Shown piece after piece: positions 55,811-64,000 of a stretch of DNA of 64,000 bases. The DNA is from Vibrio rhodolitus (GTDB lineage: Bacteria > Pseudomonadota > Gammaproteobacteria > Enterobacterales > Vibrionaceae). The notes under the pieces are model-generated. The model ran no database searches. It worked only from the letters and a program-made list of their open reading frames with translations, and was not told the DNA's origin. Within the stretch, counting starts at the first letter, position 1. Every line of letters starts with the position of its first letter. Both the position numbers and the translations under genes were made by a program. The stretch lies in contig NZ_QLYZ01000007.1 of the NCBI RefSeq assembly GCF_003350325.1, positions 105,884-169,883 on the forward strand, given 5' to 3'.

Positions 55811-55846
55811 TAAAAAAGAGGGAGGATTCTCTCATAATCCTCCCTC
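55811..55846 (-). terminator. Terminator of the AI-2E family gene
   Basis: Perfect 11-bp stem GAGGGAGGATT / AATCCTCCCTC (55818-55828 with 55836-55846). On the minus strand it is followed by six T residues. It lies 6 bases after the transporter-like gene stop and overlaps the extended frame of rsmC, which argues against an rsmC start at 55835. Confidence 0.9.
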
Positions 55847-55851
55847 GGGTG

Positions 55852-56937
55852 CTAACTCTTATCTTGTTGGTCTAAGAAGTCAGAAAACTCTTCTTCATAG
55901 ATATAGAAAAGGACCATGGTGACGGCAAAAATAATTGGACCGTAGATAAGGCCAATCAAACCAAATAGGTGTAGACCACCCAGTAGCGAGAAGAAAATCA
56001 TTAAGGTATTCATTCCCGCGCTGCCTTGCATAAGCAGTGGTCGCAGCAAGTTATCAATCGAACCTACGATGGCCACACTCCATACCAAGAGGAAAATAGC
56101 CCATGTTGTATCACCAGTAAGGAAGAGGTAGATAGTTGCTGGAATCCAAATCAACGCGGTACCCACCACAGGAATAAAGGATGCAAAGCCCATCATGGTA
56201 CCCCAGAAAAGCCCTGGGAAACCCGCCAACCACATACCAAAACCACCAGCAAGACCTTGCGCGATTGCGGTTAGAAATGATCCCATAACCGCAGATTTTG
56301 CTACTTTTTCCACTTCGCTCAGCAACTTGTCTTCTTGGCTACGAGAAAGAGGCAAGATATGGCGCATTGCAGAAATAATTTTGTCGTGGTCGCGCAATAG
56401 GAAGAACAGCACGAATAGCATTAAGAAGAACGACATCAAAAAGTTAGTCGCGTCACCTAAGATCTTAGCACTAAAGCCGACAATATTGCTGCCAAAGGTG
56501 GTGGCGAACTGCGCCACGCGCTGGGCAATTTCTTGTGGCTGAATTTCTTCAAATGGCAAATAGGTGTTAACCAGTTTGAGCCCTTTGACCACCCAAGGAT
56601 GGGCAAAGACTTCTTGAATGCCGCCATGCGTCACCCAGTAGTAAACATTTTGCGAAAACACCGTACCTTGCTGCACGATGGCGGCAAAAACGAACAGTAG
56701 CGGAATGACAATAATAAAAGTCAGAATCACACAAGAGAGTAGAGAAACGATGTTTTTGTGATTCGGCAGTTTGCTTTCAATCCACTCGTGAATAGGAAAC
56801 ATTAATAGCGACAGAATAAATGCCATCACAATAGAATTAATGTACGGCTCAACTAATAGAAAACAAGCGAAGCCTGCGCCAAGTAAGGCTGCGATCAGAA
56901 CCCAATGTCCTGACGTAATGTTTACTTTATTTGTCAC
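55852..56937 (-). CDS. AI-2E family membrane protein (PerM/YdiK-like)
   Basis: Polytopic inner-membrane protein, 361 residues, about 8 transmembrane segments: pairs near 12-50 and 60-90, then three or four after 200, with [28 protein letters not shown] and the C-terminal [19 protein letters not shown]. The family was named after the TqsA AI-2 exporter, but most members have other or unknown roles (ion, peptidoglycan-related or permease-like). No substrate is inferred here. Confidence 0.85.
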   Translation of the reverse strand: MTNKVNITSGHWVLIAALLGAGFACFLLVEPYINSIVMAFILSLLMFPIHEWIESKLPNHKNIVSLLSCVILTFIIVIPLLFVFAAIVQQGTVFSQNVYYWVTHGGIQEVFAHPWVVKGLKLVNTYLPFEEIQPQEIAQRVAQFATTFGSNIVGFSAKILGDATNFLMSFFLMLFVLFFLLRDHDKIISAMRHILPLSRSQEDKLLSEVEKVAKSAVMGSFLTAIAQGLAGGFGMWLAGFPGLFWGTMMGFASFIPVVGTALIWIPATIYLFLTGDTTWAIFLLVWSVAIVGSIDNLLRPLLMQGSAGMNTLMIFFSLLGGLHLFGLIGLIYGPIIFAVTMVLFYIYEEEFSDFLDQQDKS

Positions 56938-57156
56938 AGTAGTGCCCAGTAGATAACCAAGATATAGAGTATAATGGCTTGATACCCCAGTGACTGCAAG
57001 ATATTGAAATCAGAGTTTTGTTAACTCTTATTGTTTGCCATTGGCATCGCTAGGCAGTGAGCCTGTTTTCAACTCTTAATCGAGCGCAGGGTAGTCAATC
57101 ACACAAAGTGATGTTCTTGAGTTGTATTTCTAAAACCTATTTGCGGAGAGTTTAAT

Positions 57157-57279
57157 ATGGGGTGTTGCAACAATGATAAGTGCAGTGCAACTTCAGCGGA
57201 AAAACCAAAGCGTCGCATTCCGTGGTTTGCGCTGTTACTCAGCGCTCTCGTGCTTTTAGTTATTGTCAATTGGCAATAA
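57157..57279 (+). CDS. Small Cys-rich membrane protein (40 codons)
   Basis: Short ORF starting MGCCNNDKCSA: three cysteines within nine residues, then a basic hinge (KPKRR) and one hydrophobic helix WFALLLSALVLLVIV ending in NWQ. GGAGAG lies 7 bases before the ATG. The arrangement suggests a Cys-bearing N-terminus in the cytoplasm (positive-inside rule: KPKRR ahead of the helix) and a single membrane anchor. It sits in a 380-bp gap between convergent or divergent larger genes. Function unknown; a metal-binding or redox role would be a guess. Confidence 0.7.
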   Translation: MGCCNNDKCSATSAEKPKRRIPWFALLLSALVLLVIVNWQ

Positions 57280-57301
57280 AAAAGGCTGCCTAGGCAGCCT
57301 C
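57277..57301 (-). terminator. Terminator of hemL
   Basis: AGGCTGCC / GGCAGCCT (57283-57290 with 57293-57300). On the minus strand it ends in six T residues. It starts just at the stop of the small membrane protein gene; hemL stops at 57318. Confidence 0.88.
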
Positions 57302-57317
57302 TTCAAAATAACTGGTA

Positions 57318-58613
57318 TTACTTTGCTTCTTGCGCAAGAATCGCGAAACAGCGATCTGCCGCGCTAAGCGTTGCTTCAATTTCTTTGCTGCCGTGCGCCA
57401 GAGATGTAAAGCTTGCTTCAAAAGCAGAAGGCGCTAGGTAAACACCGTTATCTAACATTAAGTGGAAGAAGCGCTTGAAGCGTTCAACATCACACTTAGT
57501 TACGTCTTCGTAGCAAGTTACGCTTTCTTGCTCAGTAAAGAAGAAGCCGAACATACCGCCAACTTGGTTAACCACTAGAGGAATGCCGTGCTTGTCTGCC
57601 AGTTGCTTAAAGCCGTCAGCCAGTTGTTTGGTGATGTAAGCTAAACGCTCTTCATTGCCTTCCGCGCGTAGCACGTTTAGACATGCAAAACCTGCTGCCA
57701 TTGCAACTGGGTTACCAGACAGAGTACCAGCTTGGTAAACTGGACCTGTTGGCGCGATGTATTGCATCACTTCGCGACGACCACCAAACGCACCTACAGG
57801 CATACCGCCACCAATCACTTTACCTAGCGTGGTTAGGTCTGGTTTGATGTCGTAATGCGCTTGTGCGCCGCCAAGTGCTACGCGGAAGCCTGTCATTACC
57901 TCATCAAAGATCAGTAGTGCGCCTTCTTGGTCACAAATTTCACGCAGACCTTGGTGGAAGCCATCTACAGGTGGAATACAGTTCATGTTGCCTGCAACAG
58001 GCTCAACAATAATACACGCGATTTGATCTTTGTTAGCTGCGAACAACTCACGTACAGACTCTAGGTTGTTGAACGTTGCAGTTAGAGTGTGCTTCGCGAA
58101 GTCTTCTGGTACACCCGGTGAGCTTGGTTGACCAAGTGTTAGAGCGCCTGAACCTGCTTTAACCAGCAGGCTATCAGCATGACCGTGGTAACAACCTTCA
58201 AACTTGATGATTTTGTCACGACCCGTAAAGCCGCGTGCTAGGCGAATTGCGCTCATGGTTGCTTCAGTACCTGAGCTTACCATGCGAACTTGTTCCATTG
58301 ATGGTACTAGCTCTGAAACCAGCTCAGCCATATTGATTTCAAGTTCAGTTGGTGCACCAAAGCTTAGACCACGTTGTGCAGCCGCGATTACAGCTTCGCG
58401 AATTGCAACATGGTTGTGACCTAGGATCATTGGACCCCAAGAGCCCACGTAGTCAATGTAAGCTTTGCCGTCAGCATCAAAAATTAGAGGGCCATCAGCA
58501 CGTTCAACAAAAATTGGAGCGCCACCAACGCCGTTAAAAGCACGTACTGGAGAGTTCACACCGCCAGGAATGGTTTTCTGCGCTTTTTCATATAGGTCTG
58601 CTGATTTGGTCAT
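57318..58613 (-). CDS. hemL: Glutamate-1-semialdehyde 2,1-aminomutase
   Basis: PLP enzyme making 5-aminolevulinate for haem by the C5 pathway. 431 residues from [12 protein letters not shown], preceded by GAGGA at 8 bases; the frame extends upstream to 58658 without a comparable site. Motifs: [26 protein letters not shown], the Schiff-base Lys in [18 protein letters not shown], and [11 protein letters not shown]. Divergent from erpA, with a 291-bp gap. Confidence 0.96.
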   Translation of the reverse strand: MTKSADLYEKAQKTIPGGVNSPVRAFNGVGGAPIFVERADGPLIFDADGKAYIDYVGSWGPMILGHNHVAIREAVIAAAQRGLSFGAPTELEINMAELVSELVPSMEQVRMVSSGTEATMSAIRLARGFTGRDKIIKFEGCYHGHADSLLVKAGSGALTLGQPSSPGVPEDFAKHTLTATFNNLESVRELFAANKDQIACIIVEPVAGNMNCIPPVDGFHQGLREICDQEGALLIFDEVMTGFRVALGGAQAHYDIKPDLTTLGKVIGGGMPVGAFGGRREVMQYIAPTGPVYQAGTLSGNPVAMAAGFACLNVLRAEGNEERLAYITKQLADGFKQLADKHGIPLVVNQVGGMFGFFFTEQESVTCYEDVTKCDVERFKRFFHLMLDNGVYLAPSAFEASFTSLAHGSKEIEATLSAADRCFAILAQEAK

Positions 58614-58787
58614 TGAAATATCCTCTTTTGATTGCTCGGACCAGCTTAAGGGAGGCATTGTACCCCTCTATGCGAGGATGAAAAACGTTTTCCAACAAAT
58701 TATGAACAATTTAAGACCAAAGTGGGTAATTGCCGCCTTCAAAACCAGTAAGTTAAACTATCAATTTACTCAATCGGTGGTGAATAC

Positions 58788-58816
58788 TTGAACGCTGCAC
58801 TCAGGTATTAGATAAT
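58788..58816 (+). promoter_or_regulatory. Candidate sigma-70 promoter of erpA
   Basis: TTGAAC (58788-58793), 17-bp spacer, GATAAT (58811-58816). The inferred start near 58823 gives a leader of about 80 bases that contains the palindrome at 58855. Confidence 0.5.
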
Positions 58817-58854
58817 CACCCAATCAATAAAACAAAACTGCTGCACAATATACG

Positions 58855-58867
58855 ACCAAACTTTGGT
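58855..58867. promoter_or_regulatory. Palindrome ACCAAA-C-TTTGGT ahead of erpA
   Basis: Perfect 13-bp inverted repeat in the erpA leader, 38 bases before the start codon. Could be an operator or a small RNA hairpin. I do not find an IscR consensus site beside it. Confidence 0.4.
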
Positions 58868-58904
58868 AAATCATAAGCAGTAGCGACAAGTGAGAGAGGT
58901 CGGT

Positions 58905-59246
58905 GTGAGCGAAGCCAATATTCCTTTGACATTTTCTGATGCGGCGGCAAAGCGTGTAAACATGTTGATTGCTGAGGAAGAAAACCCAAATCTAAAACTG
59001 CGCGTCTACATTACAGGCGGCGGCTGTAGTGGTTTCCAGTACGGCTTTACGTTTGATGAAAACGTAAATGATGGCGATACCACTATTGTAAATAGCGGCG
59101 TTACGCTAGTTGTTGATCCTATGAGCCTACAATACTTGATTGGTGGTGAAGTGGATTACATGGAAGGTTTGGAAGGTTCACGATTTTTCGTTAACAACCC
59201 AAATGCAACTACGACTTGTGGTTGTGGTGCTTCGTTTAGCGTGTAA
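58905..59246 (+). CDS. erpA: Iron-sulfur cluster insertion protein ErpA
   Basis: A-type Fe-S carrier that passes clusters to enzymes such as IspG/IspH. 113 residues from GTG 58905 ([11 protein letters not shown]), preceded by AGAGAGG; an in-frame GTG at 58890 is less likely. Cluster-ligating cysteines: [11 protein letters not shown] (near residue 41) and TTCGCGASF near the C-terminus. The length and the start match the vibrio enzyme. Confidence 0.95.
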   Translation: MSEANIPLTFSDAAAKRVNMLIAEEENPNLKLRVYITGGGCSGFQYGFTFDENVNDGDTTIVNSGVTLVVDPMSLQYLIGGEVDYMEGLEGSRFFVNNPNATTTCGCGASFSV

Positions 59247-59263
59247 TTTGCACTACGAAAGAG

Positions 59264-59290
59264 AAAAAGCTGCCAATGGCAGCTTTTTTT
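59264..59290 (+). terminator. Terminator of erpA
   Basis: GCTGCC / GGCAGC with flanking A-run (59264-59268) and T-run (to 59290), 17 bases after the erpA stop. Confidence 0.88.
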
Positions 59291-59352
59291 GTATTACAAC
59301 GATGAGTTGGTTAATTAACGAGCGGCGTCAAATTTGTCGCTGTTACGAAAAA

Positions 59353-59411
59353 TTGTACATTTTGTAAACTTGTCATCTGTTGCAACCTTGTTATGCTATC
59401 CAAGTGTACAA
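59353..59411. promoter_or_regulatory. Inverted repeats flanking a promoter before the RND operon
   Basis: TTGTACA (59353-59359) and TGTACAA (59405-59411) are exact inverted copies on each side of a possible sigma-70 promoter (TTGTCA 59370-59375, 16 bp, TATGCT 59392-59397). Flanking repeats could be paired repressor sites. No divergent TetR/MarR gene is next to the operon. Confidence 0.4.
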
Positions 59412-59508
59412 GATTAATGCGGTCCTTTTTGATCAAAAATCTATAAGAAACAGTAGAAAGGAATCTTAAGCACGCTGGATGTTGCTTATGAAGTAGTTAA
59501 GGATAGTT

Positions 59509-60609
59509 ATGGCTAAGTTGTCTATATTTCGTTTTTTATCAGTACGACCTTATTTTATCTCGATATTTCTCGTCGTATTGCTCGGTACATGGTTGGCGAT
59601 GGGTTCTTCCAATTCAGAAGAGTTGCCAACTGATCAGAAACAACAAGAAACTCAGGTGCCGCTGGCTAAGGTTGCCTTTGATACCTTTGTTGCCCAGTCC
59701 ACTCATAAAACCATTGATCTTTATGGACGCACAGCGCCTGACAGAGAAGCGAAGCTCGGTGCTGAAATTGCAGGGAAAATCACCTCACTGCAGGTCAAAA
59801 AAGGCGATGTCGTCAAGCGTAATCAAGTGATTGCCATGATTGATAAAGGTGACTTAGAGATCCAACTCCAGCGCGCAACGGCGATGCTTGCGGTGCGAGA
59901 GAAAGAGTTTAAAGCGGCACAATCACTCAAGAGTAAAGGATTACAAGGCGAAGTTGCTTTTGCCAATGCGCAAGCGATGCTGGTTGAAGCCAAAGCCATG
60001 GTCAGTAACGCCAAACTTGCGCTGCGTAATACCAGTGTGAAAGCGCCGTTTGCTGGAGTAGTCGATTACCTGTTTATCGAAAAGGGCGATTTTGTCGGTG
60101 TTGGCGATCCGGTTGCGACGCTGATCGATTTGGAAAAAATCGTCATTGAGGCTGATGTTAGTGAACGTCATATTCAAGACATTAAGCTTAATCAGCCGGC
60201 AACAGTACGCTTTATTAACGGACAGCAAACCCAAGGCAAAGTGCGTTATATCGCGCGCGTTTCTTCCGCTTCGACCAATACATTCCCTATCGAAATCGAA
60301 GTGGCGAATCCAGAGCAGTTAATTCCAGCAGGTGTGAGTACAGAGGTAGAGCTGAATCTTAAAGATCAACAAGCGGTAAAAATCACTCCCGCAATGCTGG
60401 CTTTGGATGAGTCAGGCAATTTGGGTGTCAAAACCCTGCTAAATCAAGATACAGTCAAGTTTGTGCCGATCCAATTAGTCAAAGCAGAGCAAGATGGCGT
60501 TTGGCTAACAGGGCTAGGTCAAGAAGTGGATATTATCACCACTGGACAAGGTTTTGTCCGTGATGGCGATAAAGTGATGGCAGTACCAAGCTCAAGCCAA
60601 GCGCAGTAG
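59509..60609 (+). CDS. RND efflux periplasmic adaptor (MFP)
   Basis: Membrane-fusion protein of 366 residues linking an inner-membrane RND pump to an outer-membrane channel. One N-terminal helix (RPYFISIFLVVLLGTWLAMG) anchors it; the lipoyl halves (IDLYGRTAPDREAKLGAEIAGKIT and NTSVKAPFAGVVDYLFIEKGDFV) bracket a short alpha-hairpin rich in Ala and Gln (about 120-170), followed by beta-barrel and membrane-proximal domains. The short hairpin suggests an AcrA/HlyD-like fold. Pump gene follows by 8 bases. Confidence 0.92.
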   Translation: MAKLSIFRFLSVRPYFISIFLVVLLGTWLAMGSSNSEELPTDQKQQETQVPLAKVAFDTFVAQSTHKTIDLYGRTAPDREAKLGAEIAGKITSLQVKKGDVVKRNQVIAMIDKGDLEIQLQRATAMLAVREKEFKAAQSLKSKGLQGEVAFANAQAMLVEAKAMVSNAKLALRNTSVKAPFAGVVDYLFIEKGDFVGVGDPVATLIDLEKIVIEADVSERHIQDIKLNQPATVRFINGQQTQGKVRYIARVSSASTNTFPIEIEVANPEQLIPAGVSTEVELNLKDQQAVKITPAMLALDESGNLGVKTLLNQDTVKFVPIQLVKAEQDGVWLTGLGQEVDIITTGQGFVRDGDKVMAVPSSSQAQ

Positions 60610-60617
60610 GAGACAGC

Positions 60618-63600
60618 ATGTTTAGCATAATTGATGCTGCGCTTTCGCGCACTCGGACCATGCTGGTATTGCTGGTCTTTATTCTTATCGCTGGGGTGAT
60701 CACCTATATCACGATTCCGAAAGAATCGAGCCCAGACATCACCATTCCCATTATCTATGTTTCGGTTGGTCACCAAGGGATTTCTCCGGTTGATGCAGAA
60801 CGTCTCTTAGTGCGACCTATCGAGCAAGAACTGCGCTCAATTGAGGGCGTAAAAGAGATGACCGCGACCGCAGCAGAAGGGCACGCTTCGGTGATGCTTG
60901 AGTTCTCGGTGGGGATGGATCTCAACAAAGCGATGGCAGATGTGCGTGAAGCGGTTGATCTTGCCAAACCTAAATTACCGGAAGACAGTGATGAGCCAAC
61001 CGTTAACGAAGTGACGTTAGCATCGGAAGAGCCGGTATTGTCTTTGGTGCTTTACGGCACAGTGCCTGAGCGCACCATAGTGCAAATTGCTCGCCGTCTG
61101 CAGGATAAGCTTGAGAGCTATCGACAAGTACTGGAAGTAGAGATTGCTGGGGATCGCGAGGATATCGTTGAGATCATCGTTGACCCATTGCTGATGGAAA
61201 GCTACGGCTTAGATCAGGCAGATATCTATAACCTAATTGCGCTGAACAACCGCGTGGTGGCAGCCGGCTTTGTTGATACTGGCTACGGGCGTTTTTCCGT
61301 TAAAGTACCTTCGGTATTTGACTCAATTAAAGATGTTCTGGAACTGCCGATTAAAGTGGATGGCAAACAAGTGATCACTTTCGCGGATGTCGCGACAGTG
61401 CGCCGCGCGTTTCGCGATCCAGAAACCTTTGCCCGTCTGGATGGTGAATCTGCGGTGGTGCTCGATGTGAGTAAACGCGCAGGTGAAAACATCATTGAAA
61501 CCGTTGAACTAGTTAAGGCAGTGCTGACCGAGGCGCAGAAAAGCCCACAATGGCCAAACAATCTGCTGGTTAAGTACACTTGGGATCAGTCCGATGACGT
61601 CAAGATGATGCTCAATGATCTGCAGAACAATATTTTGTCCGCGATCATCTTGGTGGTGATCGTGATTATCGCCATTTTAGGTATGCGCACCGCGATGTTG
61701 GTCGGGATTTCGATTCCCGGTTCGTTTTTGGCAGGTTTGCTGGCGCTGGCGGTATTTGGTGTCACGGTGAATATCGTGGTGCTGTTCTCCTTTATTATGG
61801 CGGTCGGCATGCTGGTGGATGGTGCGATCGTGGTGACCGAGTTTGCCGATCGGCGCATGCAAGAAGGCACACCGAGAAAACAAGCTTATCGAGACGCAGC
61901 AAAACGGATGGCGTGGCCAATCACTGCATCAACCGCAACCACATTAGCGGCATTTGCACCGCTACTGTTTTGGCCTGACATCACCGGTGAGTTTATGAAG
62001 TTCTTACCGCTGACGTTGATTGCTACCTTGTTTGCTTCGCTTGTTATGGCGCTGCTATTTGTGCCGGTATTAGGCGGCTTATTTGGTAAACCGCAGCATG
62101 TGACGCAAGAAAGCCGAGCGCGCATGGTTGCGTTGCATGATGGTGACTTTTCACAGGCGACAGGTATTACAAAGCTCTATTATCACACGCTCGATATTGC
62201 CCTCAGCCACCCAATCAAAATTCTCATTTTGGCCATTGCGATGGCATTTGGTGTTGGCACGGCTTACAACAAAGCGGGATTAGGCGCAGAGTTTTTCCCG
62301 GAAGTGGATCCACCATTTTTTACCGTTAAGGTGCGCTCTTATGGCGATCTTTCGATTAACGAGAAAGACAACATTATGCGCGATATCGAACAAGCAATGC
62401 TGGGACATGATGAATTTGAGAGCGTCTACACTCGCACCGGCGGTGATGATGAGATTGGTCAAATCCAGATCACGCCAGTTGACTGGCAGTATCGTCGCAA
62501 AGTGAAAGACATTATTGAAGATCTCAAGCAGCAAACTGACCAATACGCAGGGGTGGAGATAGAATATAAGTTCCCTGATGCAGGTCCTCCGGTTGAGCAT
62601 GACTTGGTGATTGAAATGTCGGCGCTGAATTTGGATGATTTGGACTCAGCCGCCAAACAAGTGCGTGAGTGGTCGGATAATTATCCAGCATTAACCAACA
62701 TTAGTGATAACTCAAGTAAAGAGGGGATTGACTGGCAAATTGATATTCGTCGTGATGACGCTTCTCGTTTTGCTGCTGATGCTACGCTCGTCGGCAATAC
62801 GGTGCAATTTGTCACTAATGGCTTAACTATTGGTGATTATCTGCCGGATGATTCGAACGAAGAGGTGGATATTATTGTTCGTTATCCAGAAGACAAACGT
62901 GATATTGGCAAGTTTGATCAACTGCGAGTAAAAACGCCATTGGGCATGGTGCCGATCACCAACTTTGCCAGCATTGTCCCGGATCACAAGCAAGACACTA
63001 TTAATCGCGTCGATGGTCACCGAATTATCAGTATCAAAGCGGATATCAAAGAAGGCTATAACCTTGCGCTGGAGCTACCAAAGATCCAACAGGCGTTAAG
63101 TGAGCTTAAGTTTGCTGATGGAGTTGAGTTTAAATTGCGCGGTCAAAACGAAGAGCAAGAAAACTCATCTGCCTTTTTGCAATCTGCCTTCTTAGTCGCT
63201 CTGGTAGTGATGGCGTTAATCTTGATCACCCAGTTTAATAGTTTCTATCAAGCGTTTTTGATCTTAAGTGCGGTTCTGTTCTCCACTGTAGGCGTTTTTG
63301 CCGGATTGCTTATCTTCCAGCGCCCATTTGGTGTGGTGATGTCGGGAATCGGGGTGATCGCTTTGGCGGGGATAGTGGTTAACAACAATATCGTCTTAAT
63401 TGATACCTACAACCAATTGCGTCGCCGAGGGTTAGAAAAGCGTGAAGCCATTTTACGTACCGGGGTACAGCGTCTGCGTCCGGTGCTTTTGACCACAGTG
63501 ACAACCATATTGGGTCTATTGCCGATGGTATTAGAGATTAATATCGATTTGATTAACCAAAAGGTAGAGTTTGGCGCGCCAAGTACCCAGTGGTGGTCTC

Positions 63601-63737
63601 AATTGGCGACGGCAGTATCAGGCGGTTTGGCTTTTGCAACGGTGTTGACCTTAGTTCTAACGCCATGTCTGTTGATGCTAGGGCGTAATAAGCTGCCACA
63701 AGAAGATGATAAACCGATCTTAGTTGAAGAAAACTAA
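60618..63737 (+). CDS. RND efflux pump inner-membrane subunit
   Basis: Proton-driven RND transporter of 1039 residues with 12 predicted transmembrane segments and two large periplasmic loops. The proton-relay region in TM4 reads GMLVDGAIVV with D401 followed by Gly, where AcrB has a double Asp (D407-D408). The pump starts IPKESSPDITIPIIYVSVG, typical of the family. No outer-membrane factor gene is adjacent, so it probably shares a TolC-type channel. Substrates cannot be read from sequence. Confidence 0.93.
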   Translation: MFSIIDAALSRTRTMLVLLVFILIAGVITYITIPKESSPDITIPIIYVSVGHQGISPVDAERLLVRPIEQELRSIEGVKEMTATAAEGHASVMLEFSVGMDLNKAMADVREAVDLAKPKLPEDSDEPTVNEVTLASEEPVLSLVLYGTVPERTIVQIARRLQDKLESYRQVLEVEIAGDREDIVEIIVDPLLMESYGLDQADIYNLIALNNRVVAAGFVDTGYGRFSVKVPSVFDSIKDVLELPIKVDGKQVITFADVATVRRAFRDPETFARLDGESAVVLDVSKRAGENIIETVELVKAVLTEAQKSPQWPNNLLVKYTWDQSDDVKMMLNDLQNNILSAIILVVIVIIAILGMRTAMLVGISIPGSFLAGLLALAVFGVTVNIVVLFSFIMAVGMLVDGAIVVTEFADRRMQEGTPRKQAYRDAAKRMAWPITASTATTLAAFAPLLFWPDITGEFMKFLPLTLIATLFASLVMALLFVPVLGGLFGKPQHVTQESRARMVALHDGDFSQATGITKLYYHTLDIALSHPIKILILAIAMAFGVGTAYNKAGLGAEFFPEVDPPFFTVKVRSYGDLSINEKDNIMRDIEQAMLGHDEFESVYTRTGGDDEIGQIQITPVDWQYRRKVKDIIEDLKQQTDQYAGVEIEYKFPDAGPPVEHDLVIEMSALNLDDLDSAAKQVREWSDNYPALTNISDNSSKEGIDWQIDIRRDDASRFAADATLVGNTVQFVTNGLTIGDYLPDDSNEEVDIIVRYPEDKRDIGKFDQLRVKTPLGMVPITNFASIVPDHKQDTINRVDGHRIISIKADIKEGYNLALELPKIQQALSELKFADGVEFKLRGQNEEQENSSAFLQSAFLVALVVMALILITQFNSFYQAFLILSAVLFSTVGVFAGLLIFQRPFGVVMSGIGVIALAGIVVNNNIVLIDTYNQLRRRGLEKREAILRTGVQRLRPVLLTTVTTILGLLPMVLEINIDLINQKVEFGAPSTQWWSQLATAVSGGLAFATVLTLVLTPCLLMLGRNKLPQEDDKPILVEEN

Positions 63738-63761
63738 CCTTAGCGAAAACACTTCATTTAT

Positions 63762-64000
63762 GACCCGTCCTGATATGGGTTGACACTTTTTAGTTAAAAC
63801 GCTCGGTGTACTTCATCGGGCGTTTTGTATTTTAGCGCTGTATGAGGCCTCATCTGATTATAGATTTCTACTGACTCAGCGACCATTTTTCTTGCTTGAG
63901 CTACATCTTTAGGCTTTCGCAAGAGATATTCCATTTTCAAAATGCCGTTCACCCTCTCTGCCAACGCATTCTGGTAGCAGTCATACCCATCCGTCATTGA
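63762..64000 (-). mobile_element. End of an IS3-family insertion sequence
   Basis: From TGACCCGTCC (63762) the sequence reads as an IS3-type terminal repeat region followed by the transposase end on the minus strand. The element continues past the window, so the other end and any target duplication are not seen. It is 24 bases after the RND pump stop. Confidence 0.8.
63794..64000 (-). CDS. IS3-family transposase (OrfB), C-terminal part
   Basis: Partial integrase-core protein. The segment MTDGYDCYQNALAERVNGIL (with Ser before it from 63998-64000), the catalytic Glu in AERVNGILK, and IYNQMRPHTALKYKTPDEV match the C-terminus of IS3-family DDE transposases. It is open to the window edge, so the first Met at 63997 is internal. 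Confidence 0.9.
   Translation of the reverse strand, partial: SMTDGYDCYQNALAERVNGILKMEYLLRKPKDVAQARKMVAESVEIYNQMRPHTALKYKTPDEVHRAF

Noticed and set aside
55794..55835. Upstream start of rsmC with a GGGAGGA sequence ahead of it
   Set aside because: The apparent ribosome-binding site is one arm of a perfect 11-bp terminator stem with a T-run; homologues begin at the later Met.

Overview
The window is a stretch of a gammaproteobacterial chromosome, almost certainly from a Vibrio of the harveyi/vulnificus-like lineages. The main evidence is a LuxR/HapR/SmcR/OpaR-type quorum-sensing master regulator between lpdA and hpt, a complete chitin-oligosaccharide (chb) operon headed by the orphan hybrid sensor ChiS, and a gene order (hpt-can-yadGH-pan-folK-pcnB-gluQ-dksA-sfsA-hrpB-mrcB, acnB, yacL) shared with vibrios and enterobacteria. 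I see no rRNA, tRNA, CRISPR array or prophage. The only mobile element is the end of an IS3-family insertion sequence cut by the right edge.

Layout. 1-2.5 kb: 3' end of aceF and all of lpdA (pyruvate dehydrogenase E2 and E3). 2.6-3.2 kb: luxR-type regulator (minus). 3.6-6.8 kb: hpt, then carbonic anhydrase (can) divergent from a SulP anion transporter, a possible CO2/bicarbonate pair. 7.0-8.7 kb: yadG-yadH ABC exporter, followed by short tandem repeats. 8.9-12.5 kb (minus): pcnB-folK-panB-panC operon. 12.6-14.9 kb (minus): sfsA, dksA and gluQ, with a terminator between dksA and gluQ. 14.9-22.1 kb (plus): hrpB, mrcB and a patatin/Omp85 outer-membrane phospholipase. 22.3-24.9 kb: acnB, with an overlapping heptapeptide reading frame in its leader. 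25.0-28.7 kb (minus): a D-glycerate cassette (CdaR-type activator, GntP-type permease, glycerate kinase) with a perfect 20-bp palindrome ahead of the permease; it separates acnB from yacL. 28.9-31.0 kb: yacL, then glnK-amtB behind a sigma-54-type promoter and an NtrC-like element. 31.2-34.9 kb: FbpABC ferric-iron importer with a consensus promoter and an overlapping Fur box. 34.9-35.9 kb (minus): a ribbon-helix-helix protein and a DJ-1/PfpI protein.

36.0-54.5 kb (all minus): chitin-oligosaccharide utilisation. ChiS is followed by the periplasmic binding protein, two permeases, two ATPases, a GH9 glucosaminidase, a GlcNAc kinase, a GH20 hexosaminidase, a GH94 chitobiose phosphorylase and a phosphohexomutase. 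Imported (GlcNAc)2 can be phosphorolysed to GlcNAc-1-P plus GlcNAc or hydrolysed; free GlcNAc is phosphorylated by the kinase, and the mutase handles the sugar-1-phosphate. Three strong intercistronic hairpins without U-runs split the operon, and the binding-protein mRNA probably has a structured leader.

54.8-59.2 kb: rsmC, an AI-2E family (PerM/YdiK-like) membrane protein, an unlisted 40-codon Cys-rich small membrane protein, hemL and erpA. 59.5-63.7 kb: a two-gene RND efflux system (adaptor and pump). 63.8-64.0 kb: IS3-family transposase C-terminus and terminal repeat.

Most of the window is core genome of known function. Second-look items are mainly regulatory: the acnB overlapping upstream frame, the terminator/NtrC-like hairpin before glnK, the chb leader and intercistronic hairpins, the CdaR palindrome, the can-sulP pair, and the small Cys-rich membrane protein.
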